This document shows, piece after piece, positions 42,568 to 50,250 of a stretch of DNA of 64,000 nucleotides. Each line of letters starts with the position of its first letter. Within the stretch, counting starts at the first letter, position 1. The stretch covers positions 1,612,001-1,676,000 of the forward strand of contig NZ_CP180351.1 of NCBI RefSeq assembly GCF_048006345.1, written 5' to 3'. The translations under genes were made by a program, and so were the position numbers. The notes under the pieces are model-generated. The model was given only the letters and a program-made list of their open reading frames with translations, did no database searches and had not been told where the DNA came from. The stretch is from Marivita sp030148515 (GTDB lineage: Bacteria > Pseudomonadota > Alphaproteobacteria > Rhodobacterales > Rhodobacteraceae).

Positions 42568-43818
42568 ATGAACGCTCTCCAGATCGCAACACTACTGATC
42601 GTCTTCGCCGGGGCTTTTGGAGCCGTTAATCACATCATTTTTCGATTGCCATCGGCCATCGGCATCCTGATCGTTGCCTTTGTCGCATCCCTTGGCGTCC
42701 TCGGACTGGACGCGTTCAATCCCAATCTAGGCGTTGCCGAGGAGATGCGACGGTTCGTGGCCGACGCCGAGTTTTCCCGGACCCTGCTCGAAGGAATGCT
42801 GGGCCTGCTGCTGTTCGCAGGGGCCCTGCATGTCCGCGTCGAGGACCTGCGTGAACAGGCATGGACGATCGCGGTCATGGCGACACTGAGAGTAGCGCTT
42901 TCGGTCACGATCGTCGGATTTGGCTTCCATTGGGTCACCGGCATGCCGTTGCTGGTCGCACTGGTCTTCGGCGCGCTAATCTCGCCAACCGATCCGGTGG
43001 CCGTGCTGGGCGTCATGAGCCAAGCCAAACTGCCGAAGTCGCTTGAGGCCAAGATCATCGGGGAATCGCTGTTCAACGACGGCGTTGGCTACGTGGTATT
43101 TCTGGTGCTGGTCGGTCTGGCCTTCCAACCGGTCGGCGGGCATGCGGCCGCCGACCCAATCAGCATCATCCTGTTTTTCATGAAGGAAGTCGGCGGCGGC
43201 GCGCTGCTCGGCGGTGTCCTTGGATTTCTGGTCTACCGGGTGATGCGCCGGATCGACGACTATCCCCTCGAAATCCTGCTCTCGCTCGGGCTGGCCTTGG
43301 GGGGGTACCAGCTTGCTGTGGCGCTTGATGTTTCAGGTCCGATCATGGCCGTGGTGGCCGGGCTGTTCATCGGAGATATCGGCATCAAACATGGCATGTC
43401 GAAGAAGACCCAGACATACCTTAACGGGTTCTGGACCGTCATCGACGAGGTTCTCAACGCCGTTCTGTTTCTTCTCATCGGCGTCGAAGTCTTCGTCGTC
43501 ACGCTGAACTTCGATACGATTTCCGCAGGGGTCGCCGCGATTGGCCTGTCTCTGATCGGACGCCTTGTGGCTGTTGCGCTGCCGGTCACATTGATCAAGC
43601 CGTTTCGAGAATATTCGAGTGGGGTGGTTCCAATCATGACGTGGGGTGGGCTCAAGGGGGGTATCTCGGTTGCTCTCGCACTCAGCTTGCCAGACAACGC
43701 GTGGAAGCCCCTGATCCTCACCGCAACGTTCATTGCCGTCATCTTCTCGATCATCGTGCAAGGGCTCACCATCGCGCCTCTGGCCAGATTTCTGAGGCGA
43801 GAACCGGCGTCGAATTAG
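42568..43818 (+). CDS. NhaP/CPA1-family Na+(K+)/H+ antiporter
   Basis: 416 residues, about 12 helices. The ion-binding motifs are visible: LVFGALISPTDPVAVLGVM (unwound TDP region) and ESLFNDGVGYVVFL (ND motif), with a late essential Arg/Gly segment in IMTWGGLKGGISVALALSLP. It exchanges cytosolic Na+ or K+ for protons. In an element that also encodes a possibly Na+-linked N-ATPase, sodium cycling is a reasonable inference. Confidence 0.93.
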   Translation: MNALQIATLLIVFAGAFGAVNHIIFRLPSAIGILIVAFVASLGVLGLDAFNPNLGVAEEMRRFVADAEFSRTLLEGMLGLLLFAGALHVRVEDLREQAWTIAVMATLRVALSVTIVGFGFHWVTGMPLLVALVFGALISPTDPVAVLGVMSQAKLPKSLEAKIIGESLFNDGVGYVVFLVLVGLAFQPVGGHAAADPISIILFFMKEVGGGALLGGVLGFLVYRVMRRIDDYPLEILLSLGLALGGYQLAVALDVSGPIMAVVAGLFIGDIGIKHGMSKKTQTYLNGFWTVIDEVLNAVLFLLIGVEVFVVTLNFDTISAGVAAIGLSLIGRLVAVALPVTLIKPFREYSSGVVPIMTWGGLKGGISVALALSLPDNAWKPLILTATFIAVIFSIIVQGLTIAPLARFLRREPASN

Positions 43819-43871
43819 GACACGCCCATCACGCAGGGGTTGGTTGAGTGGCCTTCGTCGCGTCTTCAAAC

Positions 43872-43895
43872 CTCAAACCAGCGCTGGGGTTTGAG
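43872..43895. terminator. Probable bidirectional terminator
   Basis: A hairpin with 8-base arms CTCAAACC/GGTTTGAG around AGCGCTGG, followed by TTCTTCCTTT. It lies between the convergent antiporter and transglutaminase genes. Confidence 0.5.
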
Positions 43896-43995
43896 AGTTC
43901 TTCCTTTGCTCAATCGCTTGTCCAAGACGAGAACCGACCGACACAAGGTCTAACGGAAGGCACGAAAACCCGTGGCATTCACTTGCAGGCCAACC

Positions 43996-44961
43996 CTAGC
44001 TTATCTGTGCAAAGTCCATTTCGCTGCGTTCCGCCATAGCCGCTGCATGATCCTGGACTGCGAGACGAACCGAAACTTGGACCGCGAGATCGCAAGGGGC
44101 ACCCTGCCCTCCTGAGAAACTGCCTGAGACGGGTATGACCTGGTGAATGTCACGGCCGACTGCCACCGGCACAAGGTTCTGCGACCCGACGCTTCGGTTT
44201 GTGGGGTCGAAGGCGATCCACCCTGCGCCGGGCAGGTATACCTCGACCCAGGCATGGGTAGACCCGGTACCTGCGGACCCGATAAGGCTGTCTTCTTGAT
44301 CGGACAGGTAGCCGGAGACGATGCGAGCCCCAAGTGCAAGCTTGCGGGCTGCCTCTGCAAGCAGGACCGCGAAATCGCGGCACGAGCCCCATCCCCGATC
44401 GAGGATCTCGATCGGCGACTGGGTGCCTTTGTCATCGCGGCACTGATAGGAAATCTGCGTAAACACGCCGTTGCTGATGTCCTTCAGCAGAGACAACGTG
44501 TCTGTCGGGCGCGCCATGACAAAGCCTTCGACCCATTGGGCAAGGCGGCCATCGACGTCATCGTGTTGCGGCACCGTCAACGCACCTAGGTCCGTCCATT
44601 CGTCGGCGGCGTAAACAAAGGGGTATTGGGCGGCCGAGGCCGCGATGGCAAACACCGGCCAGGCTGGCGCGGTCAGTTCCACGCTGGCGCGGCTTTCGAT
44701 CACCAGATGATCTGTCGGACCGTCAAAGATGGCCGTGGCGATCGCGTTGCCCGCCACGTCATGCGCCCAGGTCACGGTCGCCGCCGGGGTAATGAACAGC
44801 TCGTTAGAGAAGAGACCCAATTCCCGCGTTTCGCGGGGACGTAGCATCAACCTGTGCGGTCCGAGAGAGACCGCCTGACGGTACCGGTAGGTTGTGGTGT
44901 GAACGATGTCGAGGCAGGTCAAAAAAGGCGTCCAGTGTGGTTCGAGGAAGACGGCACGCAC
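43996..44961 (-). CDS. Transglutaminase-like (bacterial protease-type) protein
   Basis: 321 residues. An N-terminal beta domain (LDIVHTTTYRYRQAVSLGPH, RLMLRPRE) is followed by a transglutaminase core with catalytic Cys in GWGSCRDFAVLLAEAAR, His in STHAWVEVYLPGAGW and Asp in AFDPTNRSV. The C-terminus has the usual VAVGRDIHQVIPVSGSF. The true start may be a little inside the called ATG because the first ~15 residues fall outside the family pattern. The gene ends a minus-strand cluster of small genes starting near 47035. Confidence 0.85.
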   Translation of the reverse strand: MRAVFLEPHWTPFLTCLDIVHTTTYRYRQAVSLGPHRLMLRPRETRELGLFSNELFITPAATVTWAHDVAGNAIATAIFDGPTDHLVIESRASVELTAPAWPVFAIAASAAQYPFVYAADEWTDLGALTVPQHDDVDGRLAQWVEGFVMARPTDTLSLLKDISNGVFTQISYQCRDDKGTQSPIEILDRGWGSCRDFAVLLAEAARKLALGARIVSGYLSDQEDSLIGSAGTGSTHAWVEVYLPGAGWIAFDPTNRSVGSQNLVPVAVGRDIHQVIPVSGSFSGGQGAPCDLAVQVSVRLAVQDHAAAMAERSEMDFAQIS

Positions 44962-44972
44962 GCCGATGCGGA

Positions 44973-45248
44973 TCAGCGGCGGCGAGATGACCCGGCGCTA
45001 TCGGGCACGGCGTTTCGCCAGGCTTTTAATCCCTTGCAGCGCCTGCAGATCCGCTCTCCGAACCCTTCGCTCCAGAACAGGGTTTCGCACCGCAGGCATT
45101 GGCGTTCCTGCGGAACGTCGCGCCGAGCCCTTACGGTCACGGTGTATGACATTGCGCCTTCGGCCATGGCCCTGCCCGACATCAAGTCTGTCCCGTTAAG
45201 TGGTGGCTGCGCGATCGCGACAGCGTTTCCGATCTTCAAGGCATTCAT
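44973..45248 (-). CDS. Small zinc-ribbon-like protein
   Basis: 91 residues with two CxxC knuckles, QCLRCETLFWSEGFGERICRRC (listed here as two parts: CLRC and CRRC, 15 residues apart), typical of a single zinc site. The N-terminal third is not conserved-looking and the true start may be at the internal ATG of MSYTVTVRARRD. It overlaps the upstream gene by 4 bases, so it belongs to the same operon. Confidence 0.55.
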   Translation of the reverse strand: MNALKIGNAVAIAQPPLNGTDLMSGRAMAEGAMSYTVTVRARRDVPQERQCLRCETLFWSEGFGERICRRCKGLKAWRNAVPDSAGSSRRR

Positions 45249-45715
45249 TCGTTCTCAGCGACCCGGATTGACGCATCGTCCCGCGTTCTTTGAGTGGTCT
45301 TCGCCGACGCCGGCCCATTCAGATCGGGATCAGGCGCCCCACGCTCAGAATAGAGATGTCGCAAATGCGCCTCGGAGACTCCGTCAGCCTTCATCACGAG
45401 ACGCACCATTGGATCTGCCAGCATTTCCTCGAGAAAGAGCTCGGACAACGCCTTGCCCGTCAGCTTGTCCCTGGCGCGTGCGTGGTCGAGGTCGGCAAGG
45501 GAAACGGTCAGGGCCCGCGCAAGCCCGGGATGCGATATCCGGGGATGAAGCTTCACCAGGACGGAGGCCTTCCAGGCTGCCGGATCCTTTTGATCCGGGG
45601 GTGAAACCAACTCCGTTTCGATCTCGTAATCTCCCGCCGGCAGCGTCTCGTTGAAGCCGGGTACAGTGAACGGTCGGGCGAACACCGCGACGGTCTTGCT
45701 CGTCAGATCTTCCAT
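45245..45715 (-). CDS. LPAGDYE-family protein, long form
   Basis: 156 residues from ATG at 45715. The N-terminal segment VAVFARPFTVPGFNETLPAG then DYEIETEL is shared with the protein at 46721. The remainder has LHPRISHPGLARALTVSL and FLEEMLADPMVRLVMKADGV, similar to small proteins of rhizobia and roseobacters without known function. Probably a beta-rich domain plus helical tail. The operon runs on into the zinc-ribbon and transglutaminase genes. Confidence 0.6.
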   Translation of the reverse strand: MEDLTSKTVAVFARPFTVPGFNETLPAGDYEIETELVSPPDQKDPAAWKASVLVKLHPRISHPGLARALTVSLADLDHARARDKLTGKALSELFLEEMLADPMVRLVMKADGVSEAHLRHLYSERGAPDPDLNGPASAKTTQRTRDDASIRVAENE

Positions 45716-45791
45716 CGCTTGGCTCCTCCATGTTGCTGCTGCAGGTGGCCCGCGCCCCCTTTGAGAATGCGGCGCGCGGCCTTTATACGTC

Positions 45792-45929
45792 TCAAGATGT
45801 CTTGGATTTCGCTGGCGCTTCCTTGACGGCGGCCTTGGGCTCGTTCGCCTTGGCTGGTGCTTTTGCTGTTTCGGCAGGCTTCGGCTTAATTGCGGCCACA
45901 GCCCTGGCGGCCAGGTCCTTGAAGGACAT
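45792..45929 (-). CDS. Small Ala/Lys-rich basic protein
   Basis: 45 residues: MSFKDLAARAVAAIKPKPAE then repeated KAPAK/KEAPAK blocks. Low complexity and positively charged, as in histone-tail-like or ribosome-associated peptides. No family is recognised; called for its good start and its place in a minus-strand operon. Confidence 0.45.
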   Translation of the reverse strand: MSFKDLAARAVAAIKPKPAETAKAPAKANEPKAAVKEAPAKSKTS

Positions 45930-46064
45930 GTCATCGATCCTTTGATTGGCCGATGCTAAATTCCTCGTCCATGTCGGACCGGGATACTTTGCATCGATGT
46001 TACCTATATGGGGACTGGCTACCAGATTTACGATGGTGCACAGCGAAGGAAACAAGGTCCGTCA

Positions 46065-46359
46065 GCCGAATTCATCGGTCCAGACATTGAATTCCGTCAA
46101 AGTGTTGTCCCCGAATGTCTGGATCAGCGGCACATCGGCGGCATCGCGGCCGCGCGCGATCAGAATTCTCGCAAACCTCGACGAACCGTGGTCTCAAATG
46201 ATCGATGAACCGCGACTCCGTGTGGGCCATGTAGGCGATCAGAGCTTGCAGGATGCGTTCGCGGGCCAGCACACGCCGTTCGAGATCGGTCAACTCCGAA
46301 GCCGGACGTGCAAGAGCTTTCGCTTGTGTCATGGCCTGCTGCGCACCACCCCAAACCAT
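46065..46359 (-). pseudogene. Degenerate junction: small helical protein frame running into a transglutaminase C-terminal fragment
   Basis: From ATG at 46359 the frame gives a plausible helical protein (ALARPASELTDLERRVLARE, ALIAYMAHTESRFIDHLRPR). Near 46165 protein-like sense shifts to another frame, reading ILIARGRDAADVPLIQTFGD then NTLTEFNVWTDEFG and TGA, which matches the C-terminal pattern of transglutaminase-like proteins (compare VAVGRDIHQV at 43996). I read this as a deletion or frameshift fusing two broken genes. Confidence 0.4.
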
Positions 46360-46379
46360 GTCGGTTTACCTTGTCTCGT

Positions 46380-46724
46380 TCAGAGTTCGAGTTCCGCGAG
46401 ACAGGCCTGCGCGATGTCGCGGTTCGGAGCGTTGGTTCCAGGCATGGTCGACCAGCCCGCCGCCATGAGCGCGTCGCGCCTCTGGTAGGTCGAGGCGGCC
46501 CGGATCGTCTCCATCTTGTCCACCCGCGCCGGGTCGGAGCGCGCCATGTCGAGGCACACCGGTACCATGGAGGCGACGACATCGTCTCTGGACATCGCCA
46601 TTGCCCTGTCATTCGCGGTTCCGCCGGTCACCCAACCGCCCCATGTGAATCCGACCGTACCTACGAAGACCGCGCCGATCAGCGCGCCATAAATGCCGGG
46701 TTTTAGCCATTCGGGAGTGTTCAT
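46380..46724 (-). CDS. Membrane-anchored small hypothetical protein
   Basis: 114 residues from ATG at 46724, overlapping the upstream stop by 4 bases. One N-terminal helix (GIYGALIGAVFVGTVGFTWGGWV) is followed by a soluble domain with MSRDDVVASMVPVCLDMARS and MAAGWSTMPGTNAPNRDIAQ, with two cysteines. It resembles a conserved family of unknown function in rhizobia and roseobacters. Confidence 0.65.
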   Translation of the reverse strand: MNTPEWLKPGIYGALIGAVFVGTVGFTWGGWVTGGTANDRAMAMSRDDVVASMVPVCLDMARSDPARVDKMETIRAASTYQRRDALMAAGWSTMPGTNAPNRDIAQACLAELEL

Positions 46725-47035
46725 GTTCCATCCTCCTGCGGGGAAAGCGCCGCATCGCTGTGATTGTTTGTATCGGCCGCGGCCTGATCCTGGCTCAGCG
46801 CCTCTTTCAGGTCGTTTTCGGAAATGGCCCTCAACTCGGTGCGTCCGGCATGGTTGCCGCTGCCGCGCACTGTCAGATACGTTGCCGTCCGTCGGTAAGC
46901 CTCGAAGCTCAGCCCCTGTAGAAGCTCCTCTTCGACGAGAACTTCGTAGTCGCCCGCCGGTAAATCGCCCGGATATCCTGACAAGGTGAACGGGCTCGAA
47001 AACGTAACCGTCGATCTGGTCGACCGCATGGTCAT
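46721..47035 (-). CDS. LPAGDYE-family protein, short form
   Basis: 104 residues beginning MTMRSTRSTVTFSSPFTLSG with DLPAGDYEVLVEEELLQGLS and FEAYRRTATYLTV. This is the typical short form of a family widespread in Rhizobiales and Rhodobacterales, function unknown. It heads the minus-strand cluster down to the transglutaminase. The upstream region holds two boxes (47152, 47215). Confidence 0.68.
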   Translation of the reverse strand: MTMRSTRSTVTFSSPFTLSGYPGDLPAGDYEVLVEEELLQGLSFEAYRRTATYLTVRGSGNHAGRTELRAISENDLKEALSQDQAAADTNNHSDAALSPQEDGT

Positions 47036-47151
47036 CTCTGATCTCCGCGATGTTGGCAGGTTCGTCGTCCACCGCTGTGAAGGCCCCTTGGATTCCGGCC
47101 TGTCCAGTCGAACGATTTCTCTTCTCTTACCTCGGGTTCGTTCACCTTGCG

Positions 47152-47165
47152 CTGACGCATGTTAG
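47152..47165. promoter_or_regulatory. CTRA-N6-TYAG palindrome (CTGACGCATGTTAG)
   Basis: An exact match to the box, 117 bases from the minus-strand gene at 47035 and 140 from the pair at 47306. Confidence 0.55.
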
Positions 47166-47214
47166 TCCCAGGCAACTAACCGGCTGCGACCTTCCCGGGG
47201 GGCACTCGTCCGCA

Positions 47215-47228
47215 CTGACCTGTGTAAG
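47215..47228. promoter_or_regulatory. CTRA-N6-TYAG-like palindrome (CTGACCTGTGTAAG)
   Basis: One mismatch to the box, 63 bases downstream of the previous copy and 78 upstream of the gene at 47306. Confidence 0.5.
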
Positions 47229-47305
47229 GGCGGGGAAACCGACCCGCGCGTAACCTTTGGGAAACAGGGGCGATCGGCGTTCCTGCAAACAAGGTATTAA
47301 TGACT

Positions 47306-47731
47306 ATGGCCGACCCCAATGTACTCAACCCGCACCCACCCGAGTTTGACCGGTTTCTCTATGCGTCCGTCGGCGAGGATCGAAACGGATATGTCGTGAC
47401 GGTCCTCTCCACGCTTGCGCGGCTCGGCCTCGATCCATGGAAAGAAACCGCTGAACTGGTCTCGCTGGGACGCGATGACGCGCGTGCGCGATTGGGCACA
47501 CTACTCGCTCGATTTCGGGACGTTCCTGCGCTCGCCAGCGATCACGGCAGGATCGCACGGGTCTTGAGTCAGCTGCTCCCCGAAGACCGGGCGTCAGCTA
47601 GTCTGAAGCAAGCTGCCACAACCGTTGCCAGTGGCCGCTCGGCAAAAAGCGGAGCGAATTGGGCAATGCTCGCGGTTGTCCTCCTTCTATTTCTCATGTT
47701 CATGATTGGCGGATCGGGGTCAGGCGAATGA
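47306..47731 (+). CDS. Small C-terminally anchored protein, copy 2 of the duplicated pair
   Basis: 141 residues from ATG at 47306 (an in-frame ATG lies 6 bases upstream). FDRFLYASVGEDRNGYVVTV, LSTLARLGLDPWKETAELVS and SDHGRIARVLSQLLPEDRAS match the protein at 32014; it also ends in a membrane helix (WAMLAVVLLLFLMFMIGG). The next gene starts at its stop (ATGA), so in this copy the pair is translationally coupled. Confidence 0.75.
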   Translation: MADPNVLNPHPPEFDRFLYASVGEDRNGYVVTVLSTLARLGLDPWKETAELVSLGRDDARARLGTLLARFRDVPALASDHGRIARVLSQLLPEDRASASLKQAATTVASGRSAKSGANWAMLAVVLLLFLMFMIGGSGSGE

Positions 47732-48141
47732 CCGTTTCCGCTCAGACATCGACGCCAATGGGTCATTCTGCGCACAAGAACGGCACGCTATCACCGCGCG
47801 AACAGGGCGTTCTCTGGGACATGGAGGAACGCTTCTGGACCAGTGGGGCGGACAACGCGCGGGCGACTACAGCGAACAACGGCATCATGATCTTCCCTTA
47901 TCCGCCCGGCATCCTTCAGGGCGACCAGATCTGGCCACATCTAAAGCAGAGCACCGGCTGGCGCTCCGTCGCCATGGCCGAACGCCGCGTCACGCGGTGT
48001 CATGACATCGCCATTCTCACCTACCGTGTCTCGGCAGAGAAAGCCGACATATCAATCTACAAAGCACTCTGCGCCTCAACATACCTCAACGATGACGACA
48101 CTTGGCTGAGGATTTCCCACCAGCAAACTGCGGTGAATTGA
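47728..48141 (+). CDS. NTF2-like (DUF4440-type) protein, copy 2 of the duplicated pair
   Basis: 137 residues. LWDMEERFWTSGADNARATT, PYPPGILQGDQIW, GWRSVAMAERRVTR, ILTYRVSAEK and YKALCASTYLNDDDTWLRIS align with the protein at 32475; this copy has an extra ~20-residue N-terminus. The function is unknown. Conservation of both members in two places argues that they act together. Confidence 0.75.
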   Translation: MTVSAQTSTPMGHSAHKNGTLSPREQGVLWDMEERFWTSGADNARATTANNGIMIFPYPPGILQGDQIWPHLKQSTGWRSVAMAERRVTRCHDIAILTYRVSAEKADISIYKALCASTYLNDDDTWLRISHQQTAVN

Positions 48142-48179
48142 CAAGCAAAGACGCAATCGACCAGCCGCATTCGCCTGGA

Positions 48180-48193
48180 CTAACCTACATCAG
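48180..48193. promoter_or_regulatory. CTRA-N6-TYAG palindrome (CTAACCTACATCAG)
   Basis: An exact match to the box, 163 bases upstream of the small gene at 48356. The sequence context matches that at 38827. Confidence 0.58.
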
Positions 48194-48205
48194 TGCGGCG
48201 AGGCG

Positions 48206-48219
48206 CTGACAAAGGTTAG
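48206..48219. promoter_or_regulatory. CTRA-N6-TYAG palindrome (CTGACAAAGGTTAG)
   Basis: A second exact box 12 bases after the previous one, 137 bases upstream of the gene at 48356. Tandem sites suggest cooperative binding. Confidence 0.55.
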
Positions 48220-48355
48220 TTGAACCGTGTCCATCGAATATTCGGTGGCGCAGTTTTCCGAGTATCTGAGAAGCGTGTGGGCGTGCCGATCTCCAAAAGA
48301 TCGGCATGTCGGCGCGCTTCTTATTTCTCGGAACGTCCATGAAAGGACAATCCCA

Positions 48356-48544
48356 ATGACTCCCGAACAAACAAAAACCGCCGACAAGATGAAGTCCGTC
48401 AAAGCAGCCTGGGACAAGGCGCCCTCCGGCCCCAAGAAGGACTCTGCTCTGAAGCATTTCCAGGCAGCCGAGAAGGCGCACACGGCGAAGAACGATACCG
48501 AGACCAACAAGGAACTCGACGCGGCGACCCACGCCCTCGCGTGA
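48356..48544 (+). CDS. Small Lys/Ala-rich helical protein, copy 2
   Basis: 62 residues with ribosome site AAAGGAC upstream. DKMKSVKAAWDKAPSGPKKD and LKHFQAAEKAHTAKNDTETN nearly repeat the protein at 38993. It is convergent with the broken Crp/Fnr gene, with a terminator between. Confidence 0.7.
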   Translation: MTPEQTKTADKMKSVKAAWDKAPSGPKKDSALKHFQAAEKAHTAKNDTETNKELDAATHALA

Positions 48545-48568
48545 CTTTCGGCGTTTGACCTGATCACC

Positions 48569-48601
48569 GGGGCCGCCTGCCAAACAAGGGAGGGCGGCCC
48601 T
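48569..48601. terminator. Bidirectional hairpin between convergent genes
   Basis: Arms GGGCCGCC and GGCGGCCC around a 15-base loop, with only a weak T-rich stretch (CTCATTT) on the plus side. It separates the small gene at 48356 from the Crp/Fnr pseudogene. Confidence 0.55.
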
Positions 48602-48602
48602 C

Positions 48603-49328
48603 TCATTTCAGGAGCGGTCCGATCTGATCCAGATAGGCCAGATCGAATTCGGCAAGGTCCACCAGCCCGCCATAGTCGTGGAACGCCACATGGCCGTCCC
48701 GAAAAGTCACCAGTCCGCTCTCGCGTAGCTGCCGCAGGACGCGGTTCACATGGACCGCGCTCAGCCTCAGAGTATCGGCGAGATGGTACTGCGTCAGCGG
48801 ACAGTCGTAGCCTTCCCTGCTGCCCATCCACACCAACGCCAGCCTTGACCCCAGCTCCAGCAGAAAATGCGCCATGCGCGCTTCCGCATCGCGCCGGCCG
48901 ATCCCCACGAGATGCTCGACCACCATCGCCTCGTCCCGCGATGCCGCCAAGAGTATGGCCGTGGCGAGTCGCGGGGTCTGCGCGAAGGCCGCCAGAAGAT
49001 CGGACTTGAGGACCTAGGCGTCCTCGATATCCACGATGGGTTCGAAACTGTGGTCCGAGGTGCGCAAGAGAACACTCCGCAACCCCAGAAAATCCCCCGG
49101 CATCTGGAAATCCACGATCTGCCGCGTTCCGTCGGCCTGCAGCTTGTAGGAACAGACCCAACCCGCCGACAGAATATAGGCGGCTTGAGCCGTCTGGCCC
49201 TAATGCACCATATCGCGCCCCGCGATAAAGGATCGGCGGCGCTGGTGCAGTCGTTCAAGCACGGCCAGCTCGACATCAGACAGGGCGACGAAGGCCGAGA
49301 GCTTGCGGGTCAGGTGGGCTGTGTTCAA
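48603..49328 (-). pseudogene. Second Crp/Fnr-family regulator gene with two in-frame TAG codons
   Basis: From a TTG at 49328 the frame is collinear with the intact regulator at 41009 over its whole length, without any frameshift. Two TAG codons break it: at 49200–49202, where the intact copy has Gln in VHQGQ, and at 49014–49016, just before the dimer helix. The recognition helix (LRLSAVHVNRVLRQLRESGLV) is preserved. An ATG at 48950 could at most give a truncated DNA-binding part. The even retention of codons suggests recent inactivation or read-through. Confidence 0.75.
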
Positions 49329-49386
49329 CTGATGTCATGGGGCCTCCCGGCGTGTCGTGACCCAAGAGCGGAAATCGGCCCGGACA

Positions 49387-49400
49387 CTGCTCTGGATCAG
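49387..49400. promoter_or_regulatory. CTRA-N6-TYAG-like palindrome (CTGCTCTGGATCAG)
   Basis: One mismatch to the box (C for A at position 4). It lies 59 bases from the broken regulator start and 87 from the gene at 49487, the same geometry as 41791. Confidence 0.48.
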
Positions 49401-49486
49401 TCAAGCATAAGGCAATTCCTGCGAGAAGTACGGATGTATTTGAACCTCATCTTTCCCGGTTCACGATGCCAAGAAAGGAACCCCGG

Positions 49487-49723
49487 ATGTCCACGGCGAG
49501 CGAACATGCAGGCGAGGCCGCCCTGTCGATCTGCGAGGCGCTTCTGCTTGCCTTGAACGATCGTGGACTGCTTCCGGAGCACGAGATCATGGGTGTTCTT
49601 CTGGACGCCGCCGCGACACATGAGAACGCCGTCGGCACCGAACTCGAAATGGAAAGGCACCGCGCCGTGGCGCACTTGATCAACGCGATCATCGCTGGCG
49701 CTACCTCGGTTAGACGCTTGTGA
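49487..49723 (+). CDS. Small helical protein divergent from the Crp/Fnr gene, copy 2
   Basis: 78 residues; AALSICEALLLALNDRGLLP, EHEIMGVLLDAAATHENAVG and the tail INAIIAGATSVRRL align end to end with the protein at 41891. The frame is intact although its divergent partner is broken. An in-frame ATG lies 21 bases upstream. Confidence 0.72.
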   Translation: MSTASEHAGEAALSICEALLLALNDRGLLPEHEIMGVLLDAAATHENAVGTELEMERHRAVAHLINAIIAGATSVRRL

Positions 49724-49918
49724 CGTCGAGCGTCGACGAACTGCAGGAGCAGTTATGGATATCGTTTGATTGGAAGCTGAAAGATATTCTTTGAGGCGCT
49801 ATTGTAGAACCCCTGCTAAGCCATCACTTCTATAGCATTGGCGCTCCGGTATGGCGAGTACCAATGAACTTCCGAACATCGCCATGCTCCCTTTAATATC
49901 TGAAGAAGGAGCACTTAC

Positions 49919-50206
49919 GTGTCGTTCAATCCACTCCACGACCGGGTTCTCGTCCGCCGCATCGAAGGCGACGCGAAGACCTCAGGCGGGCTCATTATCC
50001 CTGACACCGCAAAAGAGAGGCCGCAGGAGGGTGAAATCGTTGCGGTCGGCGCTGGCGCTAGGGACGAGGATGGCGAGCGCATCGCAATGGACGTCAAGGC
50101 TGGCGACCGGTTCCTGTTCGGAAAATGGTCCGGGACCGAAATCAAACTCGACGGCGAAGATCTCATGATCATGAAGGAGAGCGACATTCTCGGCGTCATG
50201 ACCTGA
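49919..50206 (+). CDS. groES: Co-chaperonin GroES
   Basis: 95 residues from a GTG with AAGGAG six bases upstream. Motifs: FNPLHDRVLVRRIEGDAKTS, GGLIIPDTAKERPQEGEIVA (mobile loop), KAGDRFLFGKWSGTEIKLDG and a C-terminal ILGVMT. It caps GroEL. No CIRCE-type inverted repeat is visible upstream. Confidence 0.95.
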   Translation: MSFNPLHDRVLVRRIEGDAKTSGGLIIPDTAKERPQEGEIVAVGAGARDEDGERIAMDVKAGDRFLFGKWSGTEIKLDGEDLMIMKESDILGVMT

Positions 50207-50250
50207 CCCCGACAGCGACGTCGAATTTTCATTCTCAGGAGCGCCCGATC

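Noticed and set aside
49724..49918. CIRCE element upstream of groES
   Set aside because: I looked for TTAGCACTC-N9-GAGTGCTAA and found no matching pair of arms.
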